The position numbers and the translations under genes are program-made. This document shows positions 14,217 to 27,000 of a stretch of 64,000 nucleotides of DNA, piece by piece; the stretch's first letter is position 1; each line of letters begins with the position of its first letter. The DNA is taken from contig JAXRKN010000044.1 in assembly GCA_038502055.1 (NCBI GenBank), positions 10,685,501 to 10,749,500 on the forward strand, in the 5' to 3' direction. The DNA comes from Tanytarsus gracilentus. Taxonomy: Eukaryota > Arthropoda > Insecta > Diptera > Chironomidae. The notes under the pieces were generated by a model. It did not search any database. It was not told the DNA's origin and was given only the letters and a program-made list of their open reading frames with translations.

Positions 14217-15055
14217 TTCGAGAGGAGTCTGCGACTTCCACATTGCACTTAAAGTTGCACATTTATATGCACATAAGGTTGCACATTTATGTGCTGGAAT
14301 TTTGTGCACATAAAGTTGCAACTTTGACCCCAACACAATTATGTGCACATTAAGTTGCATATAAAGTTGCAACTTTATGTGCTCAAAAATAAAGTTGCAC
14401 ATAAAGTTGCAACTTTATTTATGCTTTATTATAAATCAAAAAAATATAAATTTATTTGAAATCATCCATGAAAATAATTCGAATTATATTTTCGATGAAA
14501 ACAAAAAAAACACAAAAGAAATTTATGTATGATGCAAATTTAAACTTTTTTTTGAGCAACCATTTTTTCAGCGCTTTTTTAAATTTTAAAAAGCAAACTT
14601 AAATTTTTTACTCCCTCAAGCTCAAATCAAAGAAATTTCTTGAAAATTTTTTCAGCGCTTTTTTAAATTTTTAAAAGCAAACTTAAATTTTTTTACTCCC
14701 TCAAGCTATAATCAAAGAAATTTCTGAAGCGACCCAACATTATTTTTTGCTTAATCGATGGCAAATGGTGAAATATTTAAGAAAAGTCTCAATTGAAGTT
14801 GAATAAAAACAGTTTTGCAGCTCAAAATCATTCGATTTATAATAAAGCATAAATAAAGTTGCAACTTTATGTGCAACTTTATTTTTGAGCACATTAAGTT
14901 GCAACTTAATATGCAACTTAATGTGCACATAATTGTGCTGTGTCAAAGTTGCAACTTTATGTGCACAAAATTCCAGCACATAAATGTGCAACCTTATGTG
15001 CACATAAATGTGCAACTTTAAGTGCAATGTGGAAGTCCCGCAACCTTCGAGAGGA
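14217..15055. mobile_element. fold-back (Mutator-like/MITE-type) DNA transposon, 819 bp plus target duplications
   Basis: The element spans 14227-15045 and is flanked by a perfect 10-bp direct repeat, TTCGAGAGGA (14217-14226 and 15046-15055), read as the target-site duplication. Its ends are long inverted repeats of about 211 bp (14227-14437 and 14834-15045), rich in overlapping units such as AAAGTTGCAACTTTATGTGC. The AT-rich core has no transposase frame, so the element is non-autonomous. It contains an 84-bp tandem duplication (period from 14569 to 14653). Ten-base duplications with long, internally repetitive inverted arms fit fold-back or Mutator-like families; the assignment is inferred. 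It lies upstream of the sob-like gene. Confidence 0.88.
14569..14735. repeat. 84-bp tandem duplication inside the fold-back element
   Basis: Two adjacent copies start with CAGCGCTTTTTTAAATTTT at 14569 and 14653. They share the poly-T-rich body, ACTCCCTCAAGCT, and an ending in AATCAAAGAAATTTCT, with a few differences. The duplication sits in the core between the inverted arms. Confidence 0.85.
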
Positions 15056-18000
15056 TGAAGAAGTTGTGGCGCAAGCGATGGATATTTTCTACTGAAAATG
15101 TGAAAAATATAAAATATTTGAAATTTTTATTTTGACGATTTAAAATTTTTTAAAATTTTTTTCATCCACTTTTTTAATGGCAAATATAAAGAAATTAACC
15201 AAGCTCACAAGAAGATATTGGAATTAATTTTTTTCTCTTCATAATATTGCCTCAAAGTCATATTTTTTGCACGCGCACACACGTACTTAAGAAATTTATT
15301 TCATAGCGTGGCACAAAAAGAGCGATCAACACATGCAAATCCGCGAGTGTGTCCCAAAAAACGAGTTTCTTTCCACTTGCATGCTTTCTTCTCTTTCAAC
15401 AAATCTTTTATATATTTTTTTGGCTCGATATCAATTCATTCTGGATGTAAAAATATTTATTTACATTTTTATTGCTCGAAATTGTGAGCTGATGGTGATA
15501 TAAAGATGCAAAAATTTAGTTAGAAATTTTTATTGTTCATTTTTAAAATAAAATCTTTATTTTTTGCTTCACGATCAAGAATAATTTTTTAAAAATTATA
15601 TTTTATGTCAATTAAACGAGTTCAAATTAATGTGTTTCCTTCATCAAAAAAAATTTGACATTTAACATCTTCAACTCAATGACAATAATCAATTAAATTT
15701 TTATTAGAAATTATTTCCCAGAATTTTCTCACTCATGCGTGCGGGTAAAAAAACCTCATTCAAGGTGTTGAAAAATGTAATCGATGATTTTCGCTTTCTG
15801 GAGCTCTAATTTGATTCTTAGTAAAAACTCATTGAGCTATGAAACGATAAAAGGGAATGAAACAAGAAAATGAATTAATTGGAATTATTTTTCTCTCTTG
15901 CTTCGCTGTCGCACACACATTGTTGAACTTGTCACCTAAAAATGTTATAAATTAATTTGAATTGAATTATTAGCTTACATGCTCTCTGAGTGATACATCT
16001 CGGCGTATCGTGTTACCTCATCACATTGCTCTTGTTCTCATTCCATATATACATTCCGAGCATTGCTGATAATCTCGGTGAACGGAGATCACAAAAAATA
16101 TTCAGAATGCCTTTTCATGTGTGAAAAAAATTAGTGAATTCAAATCGAGGGTGCTGAGAGCGAAGTTTTTAATTATTTTGCAAACAGACATATGGCAAAT
16201 ATTTCAGTCCATATATTTTCACAAAAATTCCGCTAAAAATACTTTTCCTTTTCAAAAGGCATTATAAAATGCCTTTTTATCTCTATAGACAATCTGGAAT
16301 CTTAAGAAGGTGACAAATATATTATACGCAGATCGTATTATAAGCTTAAATGTTGACCATTTAATTTATTGCACAATTCTTCTCATTTTATTTTCCTCTT
16401 GGATGCGATGCGAAAAAAGTGCAGTTTTACAATTTTTAAAGTTTGATTTTTGCTAAGATTAAATTTTTTTAAAAAGTTCAATTGAATTGTTTGGACCATG
16501 AATAAATCTGAAAAAAATTACTAAATGAGTGGTCAAAAAATATTAAAAGAATTTTTTCTTAATTTACAAAAATTCAAAGTTCAAAAATTTAAATATAATA
16601 AAATATTTTAAACAAACGTTAAACTCTAAAACCCAAATCAATTAATTGAAATTTTGTCAACACAACCTTCTTTCCACCTTAATCCCCAACATGTTCCAGC
16701 CATTATCTCACTTGTTAAAATCTAAGGAAAGTGATGTGAAATCACTTTATGCCAATAAATCTTTTCAGCGTATGTGAGAATCAACATAAATATTTTTTCT
16801 CGTGCTCTTCTTTGCGCCGCACACAAAAAAAAATTTCAATGTTTTGATTTCATTCTGCTGGATGCAATTTTAAGTTTCTCGGGTCTTCGTTTTTTTTTCG
16901 GGTATTTATTGGAGGGCAATAAGTTATTTTTTTTATAAAAAAAAACTCTGAACTTTAGAAAGGTTTCAAACTGATGCAAGGGATGAAACTTCAAAAAAGA
17001 TTGAACCATTTAGTGGAAACAAATTTTGTTAACTTTTAATGATTCGAACCCAATTTTATCATATTTTTAAAAATTAATAATCTTTCCGCTTGGAATTCAC
17101 TTTCATAATGTCTCAAGAAGTGAGCGTAAGAGACGCGAGAGGAAGAAGGGCATAATCGCAATAACTTATTTTATAAGAGTCGCGCATGAGAGTGGAAAAG
17201 AGGAAAGAATTAACAATGGGAATGTTTTGTAAAAATGTTTCATGATGAAATCGAATTGCGGGTCAAATTGAAGTTGCCTTCCGGCCACAAGAGAGCAACA
17301 TCACAGCGGGTCTATTTCGTATGGAAAGAAAAAAGAGAGAGAGACGCCTTCGCACATTTTTATTCGCCTTTCAGCATTTTCTCATATTGCGCATACACAT
17401 GACTCCACGCCATAATTTACCTATAGTTGGTGCATCTGATCTATGTTGCTTCATATGACATGCAAAAAGACTCGTATCCGCATCTATACTAATTCCTACT
17501 TACCGCATTGGCTCTCAACTTTGAACTAAGTGTGGTTCAACAACTGCAAACATGTTGTTAGAATTCAACGCCGTGTGAGCCATAAGTAAAAAAAACTCAA
17601 AGTGTTTCATTTTCAAGACATTTTATGTTTCATTTTCCATTCTGTTCTCCACATAAATTTTTAATCTTTCTCAGCATATCTCGGTAAATGCAGCAACACC
17701 AAGTGGCACATAAATCCAAAGCCAGCAACGAGAGATGCATTGCAAATAAATCTGCCTGGGTGTGATTATCGATAAAGTTCAGCAAATTGTTATTACTCTA
17801 CGGCTTGCTCTTCTCTGACTTATTTTTTCGTGTGGCGTATAATAATGCAAGTGTTTGCACACACAAAAAATATAAAATTGCGAGTGTGGGTGACGCAAAA
17901 AGCGAGCTGAGGTGAAACATCTTTATTATCAAAAGTGGAAAAATTGATCAATTTGTTTGATTAATGTAAACATAAGAGCGGAATATCTTGAATATATTTT

Positions 18001-21000
18001 TTTCACGCCTTCGGCATTCTTTATCAATCTCTTCCGCTCGAAAATGGAATCGATTATTGAAACTTTTCTTTCTCTTTCGCATTCTTAGACATTGTCACTC
18101 AGAAGAGCGATCCTCAAATCAAAGTCACGTCTAGTCAGCACGCGAAATCACTCAACCCTTAAACGAGAGCGTGGGAAATGAAGATTTTAGATAACAAAAG
18201 ATCGCATGTGCAGCAAAATTATGCTGTTGATGCAAGTGACCATTAAACGATCAATCGACGTCGCTAATTTTATGCTCCAGTGATTTTTGTGGGAATCAAA
18301 AAAAAAGTTTTGATGCTGAGAGTTGAAAATTCTTCTCTTCTGTCTTAAAATTTAAAACACCTCACTTTTTTGTCCCATAATTTAAATGCTTAAAAATCTA
18401 AATTCAAGAGGATTTTTTCAGGTGTTAGACAACACAAATTCCAACAACTATTTTAACATCGATTCATTTTCAACCCGGCCATATCTTAAAAGAACATTCA
18501 GCAACAGCTAACAAGAATCAGAACATCAGCATCACCTTCATCGACGACGAAGAAAGACCACTTAAAAAATGTTAAAAGTTACATTTCTCTCTTGTTAACT
18601 CTTCTTTTTTTTTGTTTCTTTCTACCTTTTTTGATTTAAAATCTTATCGCAAACTGACACACCTTGCTTGTTTTATTCCTTCGCGCATTCTTTCGCTCAT
18701 CTCTCTCTCTCTCGCGGTCGTCTGCCCCACTATGAAATTCTTTCACTCTCTAATTAAATTAAGATCGTCGGTGGATTTTTTCAATCTGGGCATTAAGGAG
18801 AAAAAGAATTTTTATCGTTTTTGTTGAAATATTTTCGCGAGAGCAACGAGAGTTTGCAAAAGAATTCTTGAAATATTTTGCTGTACAGTCGATAAACTTC
18901 CATAAATTACTCCCCAAAAAAAGACCGTGAGCACCGCAATGATGCGTGTGAAAAAATAATTTTCATTCTTTCGTGGCGAGCTCGAAATCGACTTTAATCA
19001 ATCAAGACCAATTCCAATAATCATCGACTATTTAAGAAAATATCTTGGCTGGATACAAAATAAATATTTTAGAATTAAATAAATTTGAACACGCTTTTCA
19101 AATTTCTTTATGGCACATCTCACTTCACTCACACTCTCCGATCATCATCGCATGATATCTTTCGCTTATTATTTTTTGATTACATTCATTGAGAAATTTA
19201 TGAACGAGAAAAAAATTTCATTGTTAATGTTGTAATTCATTGTTGTTGCCTGTTTTTGGTATGCCGAATTATTGTTGTAGGTCGGAAAGGTGAAAAAAAA
19301 AAAATTTAATGTTTCAAAAAATTTTAAAATTTGTAAATCTCTAAATTTGACTTTAAAAATTATTTTACAGTTCATTTAATTTTCACTTGAGATATTTTGT
19401 TAACCCACATGGTCAAGTATTTATGAATCGAGCCGTGAAGTGTGCTTATCATCAAATTTATGAATTGTCTGAATGAGTCTCTCAATTTAAAAGCCTCCGC
19501 AAAACACCTATCACTTCACCATTTTTCGATTGAGAGAGCGTGATGATAGTCGCGTGTTAAGACCTACGATGATGATTTGATCCATAAGAGCTTTTTGGAA
19601 TCGTTTAATAAATCTCTTGGAACTACCAAAAATTTTATTTTCGAGCATAAAACACATGGACTATGTTGAATAAATTTTATCTCTTCTTTTTACCTTTTAT
19701 GCTGCTTTGTCTTTTTTCTGCTGGAGCTCATTTAAATAAAATCAACAGCCTTAAAATGTGTGTTAGGTTCGATTTGAATTATTATCGTTTAAATGCTGGC
19801 GATCGATCGATCTGCAGATGTTTTAGCTTTTGGGGTCATTTTATTGTTCCGGGTTAGAGCTTAAATAGTACGATATTGTTTAATTTTAGAAACATTTATT
19901 TAAATCCAGATACGAAAATCTTAAAATTTTAGGTTCGAATCCTTAAATTTAAAAATGAATTATATACAGCCACTTTTAATCTTTTTAGATAGTTTTCTTT
20001 AAAAAAGTTTATTAAATTTAAAAAAGAATTTCTCATCCAATCTCTCATAATATTTTTTTTATTGCACATCCATTTTTCATGCACATCACATCCATATATG
20101 CACATAAACGACATGCAGTGGTTTTTGCGTCCATTTAAATGCGAAATTCTCTAAACTTTAATAACAATAATTGAGTGTGGAAGACCAGTTCTGATGTATT
20201 ATTATTTTCCACGACTCCTCATAACTGCTGATATTTCAGGTTTTTCAGTTCATAATTTAAAGAAACTACATATAGCACAGCCAAAGAGCACAGCACATTA
20301 TGGTGACCGCGAAAAGCCTTAGGCGATTTCCCACGAAAAAAAGAAAGAGAAGAAATATCCATGGAATGTTGAAGTCAAGCTCTCTCGCGCTCACTACTCG
20401 GCGCTCGTGGGGGCGTGCAAAAGAGGTAGAATGAACGCTCTGTACATGAAGCAACTTCGGCATCCATTTAGAAGCTGAAAATGAAAAAGAATCATGGCCA
20501 ATTGTGATTTTGTAATTTTCCACTGCTGAAACTCGGTCTGTAGAATTACAGCACGAAATTTCAATTACTGATCCATCTACGGGTGGGAGCGCGAGAAGAA
20601 AAATTTCAGGCAGTTACTAATAGTCCATTTTCCTATATGGAGCTCATGATTGTGCTCATTTTTGTGCTTTATGGACACTCAACAATGTGAATGAATAATT
20701 TGTTTGTTTGAGGTAGAATAGATTTAGATTGAGAGAATAATTTTGAAGCTAATCTATGTGAAATGCTTTTTTTGTATCTGCGTTCAAGGTTTCCCAGTAT
20801 GGAATTTTTTATAATTCCAAAAAAGTGGAACACATGGAAAATGAAAGAAACTTTAATTAATAATTTTTTAATAAAACACGTTGAATGAATTATTTATGAA
20901 TAAAAAGTGAAACACATTGAAAATGGAACAAATATATATACTTCACAAGAGACTTTAAAAAATTTCCAACTGGAACTTTTAAAATAATTCCACAAACAAA

Positions 21001-24000
21001 TAAATTCTTCAGTTAATTCAGTTCAACCTCTATTAGCCATTGTGTCTGATGATAGATTACAACACATAAAGATAGAAATATTACTCATCCCCGACTATGT
21101 TGAAGAATAGAAATCTTCATTATTTGTGGTTTGCTCCACTATGCTATTCACACACGAAACTAAAAATTGTAAATCCCCATTCTCACCGTTTATGAAAATT
21201 ACTCTTCTTCTTTTTCTTGATGTAGACAAATGTCTGCGAAGAATTTCTTCTTCTATATTTCACTTTAATAATTATTTGGATAATAAATTACCGTATCAAT
21301 ATGCTCCTTCATCAACATTTAGATGAATCATGTGCGAGAGAGTGTGGAAACCTCCTTTTGAGATCTCTCAACTCTTAAGGGAAGAAAAATGATGCAAGGG
21401 TTGTAAAATTTCACTTTAATTAAATTTATTTGTGTTTATTGAAATAAAAATTAGTTACTTAAAAATTAATTTTAAAAATTCAATGACATTCGTTCATCCC
21501 TTGTCCGTTCTTATTCCCATACAAAATAATTCCGAAATTTTTTCTATCTCCCCAAAAAAATTGTGATTTATCACGATGCCTTTGTTTGGCTTAACTTTAC
21601 TATGAACATGTAGATTATGATGATGATGCTCACTTGAATGCTCATCATCAGGAAAGATGATTGACTTCGATACGGTAAATTAACATTTTTGTGTACGAGC
21701 TTTTTTGTCTAATCGCATGCGACCTCGTAAGAAGATCATGAGAACTTTTTTCTCCTCCCGGATTGGCTTCTCGTAGAATCATCAAGAACTGGGCAGGGAA
21801 ACTAATTTAAATAGTTTTCGAGCAATTTTCTGTGTCCCATTAATCACCTTTTTAAAATTTCCTAGGCCTAACGATTTGTTTGTCTTTGTTATTATCGCAT
21901 CACTCTTTTTTCTAGAACGAGAACAAAATTAGAAGGAAATTGAGCGGGGAAAATAAATATTTGGGGCGCAAATGCGCTTCGAAGAGAGATTTTAGTTCGC
22001 TCTGGTGTAATATTTACACTCGGATGTTTATCTCCGAGCCTCTTTTGCCGGCACATCATCCCAAGTTTGTTTTAGACAAACAATTTCATTCACAAATAGG
22101 TGCAAATCATCGATAAGTTGAGAAAAAACTTCCTCTCGACACGCGATCAAATTTAACATTTTCGGTATCGCTTGTTAGAAAAAAAATTGCACAAAAAAAG
22201 TTCTGGATGGTTTCAAGTTCAATGTTGTGATATTTGTTAATGTTCATGCGATATTGGAAATAAATATTTGGACGCGCTTTGTCGGCATTTGTCGATTTTT
22301 CTTCTGGAGTGTGGTAAAAAAAGTTTGTTGAATTGTCAAGGGTTGGTAAGTTTAGCTTAATTTTCATATTTATTTAATTTAAAATTTCAAACTGAAATTA
22401 TTTAAAAAATTAAAATGTTTATTAAATTTTAAAGTTAATTCACCTTGGAAATCCATTAATAATTTTTAAAGCACCTCACAACACACAAACAATTAATAAA
22501 TATTTATTTCTCTATAATATAAAAGAAACTCTCAAACTATTTTTTCCTACAAATCTTCCTTATCGCACTCTCGGAACTTTTTCAACTCCTTATCGATCTC
22601 GAAAAAATATTTCTATAGACTTTTCGGGGCAATGCGAACAATAAAAAAAATTGTTAGAAAATGCAGATAGCTGCGGCATGGCTTTTTCTCTATTTGCTGT
22701 CGGCATCACTTTCGACATGAAAAGGAAATAATAATAAAAAATTGCCTTATCAATCGTTTGGATATCTGTGGAAAATTTTTCAATCTTTTATAGATTTGCT
22801 GTGTCGATTTTAAGCGTAAAAAAATGACTAACGCGTGATTCTTTGTTTGAGCAATTAAAGAAGGGTGTGAGATAATTTACTTGATTTCGTTACGGCTACA
22901 ATTTACACCGAGCAGGTGTGACATTGTGATGTGAGGAAATGAAGCAATTAATTCTTGGAAAATGAGACACTAAAAAAAACTTAAGGAAGTGTGCTAAAAT
23001 TAATCCAATCAAGTCATGATAAATTCCAACCATAAATTATTTCTCCACTTACTTTACTTTCTCGAATTATTAAAAAATTAATAAATTTTCCTCTCGCTAA
23101 CAAGCTAAGTGACAAAGTGAGCTGCAGTAAGAAGAACCCACACAGGATGTTAAGTACTTACTTATTGTCAACCCCTTCATGTGCAATAATTCATTTGTAA
23201 TTAATAATGCTCAGTCCATCATCTGCGATAAATATCAATTTGCAACGCATTACAAGTGTTTACACACATTCACGTTTCGGACGATAAATTTTAATTTTTT
23301 ATTTTTCAGGTAATTTTGTCACATCGAGAGAGAGAGGCGACAAAAAATGTATAAAGCCAAGAAGATCTTTTTCAGTTATGGGAGATTAAGTGAAGAAGAA
23401 AAAAGCGAGAGAGATGATTTCTGACCCATTAGAGATCTCAACATACTCATACAAACAATTCTCATCTTAAAGCGGATTAAATTTGTTTACGAGCTCTTTC
23501 TGATGGTGCCATTTGAGTTTTCCTTCTCTCTTTCAACGAGAAATCAATTTATTCGCTTTTTTGGCGAGAAAATAAAGCCAAATTATTAAATTAACACTTC
23601 GTTTTGACAAAAGGATTAAGTCCCGGGTGGGATATTTCGTGTTGAAAGAATTTGACAAGAATGAATGAAAATAAAAATTATGTTTTCTTTCTTAAATAAA
23701 ATTTGTTAGTAAATTAATAATTTTAACGTTTTTTTACAAATTTAAATTTTTCACAAACATCTTTAATAATTTAATTTTGTCTGAAATCTCCCACAATGAC
23801 TTCCACCATTCAGCAGACATTAATAAAGCGATTATAGCGATTGTGCTACTCACAAATGCAGGAAAAAATTTTGTGGCATTGAAAGAGAGAGAAAAAGTCA
23901 ATATTTATTTTATTTTTAGCGAACTCCCGCGTAGTCAACTCTTTTCGACAGACAAACGAACGCACATTATAAAAGAGTCTTTAATCCATTCGTGTAAATT

Positions 24001-27000
24001 GTTGCACGCGGATGCACATTCTTGCCTCCCCGATGAGTCGAGTTCCATTTCAAGAACTCATCTTCAATTAAAAGCTCGAAATTAATGAATGGAGAAATTT
24101 TTATGAATGTACTTCAAGCAACATTCTAGAGGGCTTTATTTGGGAGCTCGCACAACATGAAAGACTCAAAGAAATGATAAATTAGCGTTTATTTGATTAA
24201 ATTTAAACGCATACGTTTTTCTTTATATTTATTTATCGATCATTTGATTCGATCAGGCAAAAAGAAGGAATTGTTAGGTTGAGGAGAGACATGCAACGGC
24301 AAGAGAATTTTTTTTGATCTCTCCACCAACTCACCATGAGATATTTTCAATAAAAATATCTGTGGTGAGCGTGGTAATCGCGTGGTGGTAGGGCGCGAGC
24401 ACAGCTCACAACAAAAGATCCATTGGACTTTATTCCGACATCGAGCATGTGCTTCTCTTGGACTCGCCGCATGAATCAATCACCGATTGTTGCTAATTTG
24501 TAGCACCATCAAAATAATCTTCTTACGTTAATCGAGAGTGACATTGAAGAACTCGTCGAAGAAATCATAAAAGTTTCTTTCAAATTAGAGATTATTTTCA
24601 TGTGATGATCATCCAATCAGTGCGAGTTCTGTTTTCAAGTGTGTGATGGGATGTTCGTCAAGAATGTGACATTAAAATCATTAAAATATGTTTTTAAAAT
24701 ATCTTTTAACATCATTAATTGTTACATCATTCACGGACTTGCCCCACTCAACAGTATGACGAGGAAAGATCAAAAGGAGACTCGGCTCGTACCAAAAAGG
24801 TTATGACACGTAAGAAGAAGAAATTTCCTCAAACACGCATCGCATCATAAAAATTAAAGAAATGCTTGAAGAGTGATAAATCAAATGCCTTTAACGAAAT
24901 ATCAATAACTTTAAACTCCTTTCGAGTGCGCGAGGAGAGAGAGAAAGACATTGAGATGGACATAAACACATGATCAACTTATTTCTCATTTGCCATGTCC
25001 ATTACGTCTCAACATAAGAGATATTGTATGAAGCATTCCAATCGATTATTGTGGGGACGACCGAAAAGAATAACAACATGACCGGTGAGGATGAATAGAA
25101 ATGTGAGCGCGCGCGAAAGTCGTTCGAAGACGTTAAAAAGATCCATACCAAGAAAGAGACGTTCAAAAGTACACACACTTTGTGATTATACGAGTGCGGC
25201 ATACAAACAATTTATAATAATTTATTAAAAACATGGCTTATGTGTGCAATTCGTGGACTCCAAGAGCGAGTCGGGGAAAAAAGAAAATTATCCACATACG
25301 CACATTAAATTCTCAATAAATCAATGCATTGGAAATGTTTTGAGACAGCGATGGCGATTTTGTAATTTAAAGAAATTCTTTCAATTTTATTTGAATCAGA
25401 ATTAAAAAGTTTTAAAATTTATTCAAGAAATCTTGAAATTTGTGGTTCGAATCCTAAAAATTTAAAAGATATGTATTACTTGTTCATAATGACAAATCTT
25501 TTTTGAATTTCATTATTTTGAAACTTAATTCAATTAATTTTGAGAACCAACAATTTTTTTGCTTCTTAAAACGACTTAAATTCAAGAATTTCATCACCAA
25601 CAAAAAAAATCATTTCCGTTTTAATTTTAATGATAAAAATCTCTCGTCTTAACTAACCTGCTCACATAGCGCCTTGTAATTATTTTTTGGAGATCATTGC
25701 TAAAAAGTTTGATATATAGGATCGGCTCCCGTTGAGAGTAACTCGATCCCTTTCTAATGATCCCGAAATTAACGTAAGTCAAGTAGGTAAAAATTCTTCA
25801 TTTCCGCAGATTTTCACCTGCCAAAAAAATCCCTTAAGGAATTAATAGTCCATGAATCCGACATTGAAATCAATCAATTTTAAAGAAGCATTTTTTTGCC
25901 TCCGGTATTCATTGATGATGATGAAAAATGCAGCAAATTGAAAAATGAACGTTAAACAAAACTAATAATTTAGATTACAACTTTAAGATAGTTTTTTTGT
26001 ACGATTTCAATCCATTGACATTTACACGATCAATCAATCAAGATATCTGATGCAGTTTCCACAATGCCATTGCTGCTCATGGAGACGATTAATGATGTTT
26101 TTCTACCGAAATCGATTTATTTTTTTCTCCTCTCGCTACCTCAATTCTTTAAGCATCATAATGACATGACAACCTTAAACATTTTTTTTTCTGCACATCA
26201 ATTGACGACTTGCGAGAGATGTTGAGAAGTGAACAATAAATTTTGGTGTTTAACAACTCAACTCGAGTTTGAGTGCATTCTAAACATAATTTAGCATTTT
26301 CTTGATGATCTCCGAAAATTTGCGTAAAGCATTGTGCTCTTAATACTCTCGCATATGTGCCTCTCATGAAAGAAAACCTATTTCACGCAGCATTTAACAG
26401 AGTCTGGAGGATGATGTTGAATATGGGATTTTAATAGGGTCGAAAAATGTGAAACTATGCCGAAAAAATATGAGCAACAGTTATTGGTATTTAAATGGGC
26501 GTAAAGGCGGAATAAGCTAAAGAAGAATTCTTTTGTTGCAAAATATTTTTTGGTGGTCAAATTCTCGGGATAGCTTAATTTATTTTTAAGACTGCAGCAT
26601 GAATTTTTGGACATTTTTTTTAATAATGAATTTATTCGAGTGGCAAAGTTTAATGGACTGACGCGGTTTTTTAAATTTATAATAATTTATTAAAAAGCCA
26701 AACTAATGCATACGGATTTAAATTATCCACATTTCGCTAGATTTAAGTTTAATCTTAGGATTAAAAATATTTAATCCTTGACTTAAATGTAAATTGCATG
26801 AAATCGAATTTAACAAAAAACTAAGTTATCGATGTGAAAAATTCCCTCGAGTCTCCAGCTTAAAAAATTCCACTTCATCACTACATCAACACCTGATATT
26901 TCAAATAAAAGAGACGACAATAATGCCTCAAATTAAACCTCGATCAATTATTTCTCAATTAGTCATTCACTAATCATCACCTCATGGTTTTTTTATAAAC

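Noticed and set aside
14227..15045. CRISPR-like or satellite array from repeated GTTGCAACTTTATGTGC units
   Set aside because: Units are irregular, arranged as two inverted arms, and bounded by a target-site duplication, so a transposon explains them.
19932..19942. tRNA genes at the exact GGTTCGAATCC matches
   Set aside because: No acceptor stem, anticodon arm or A box could be built around any copy; treated as a dispersed repeat.
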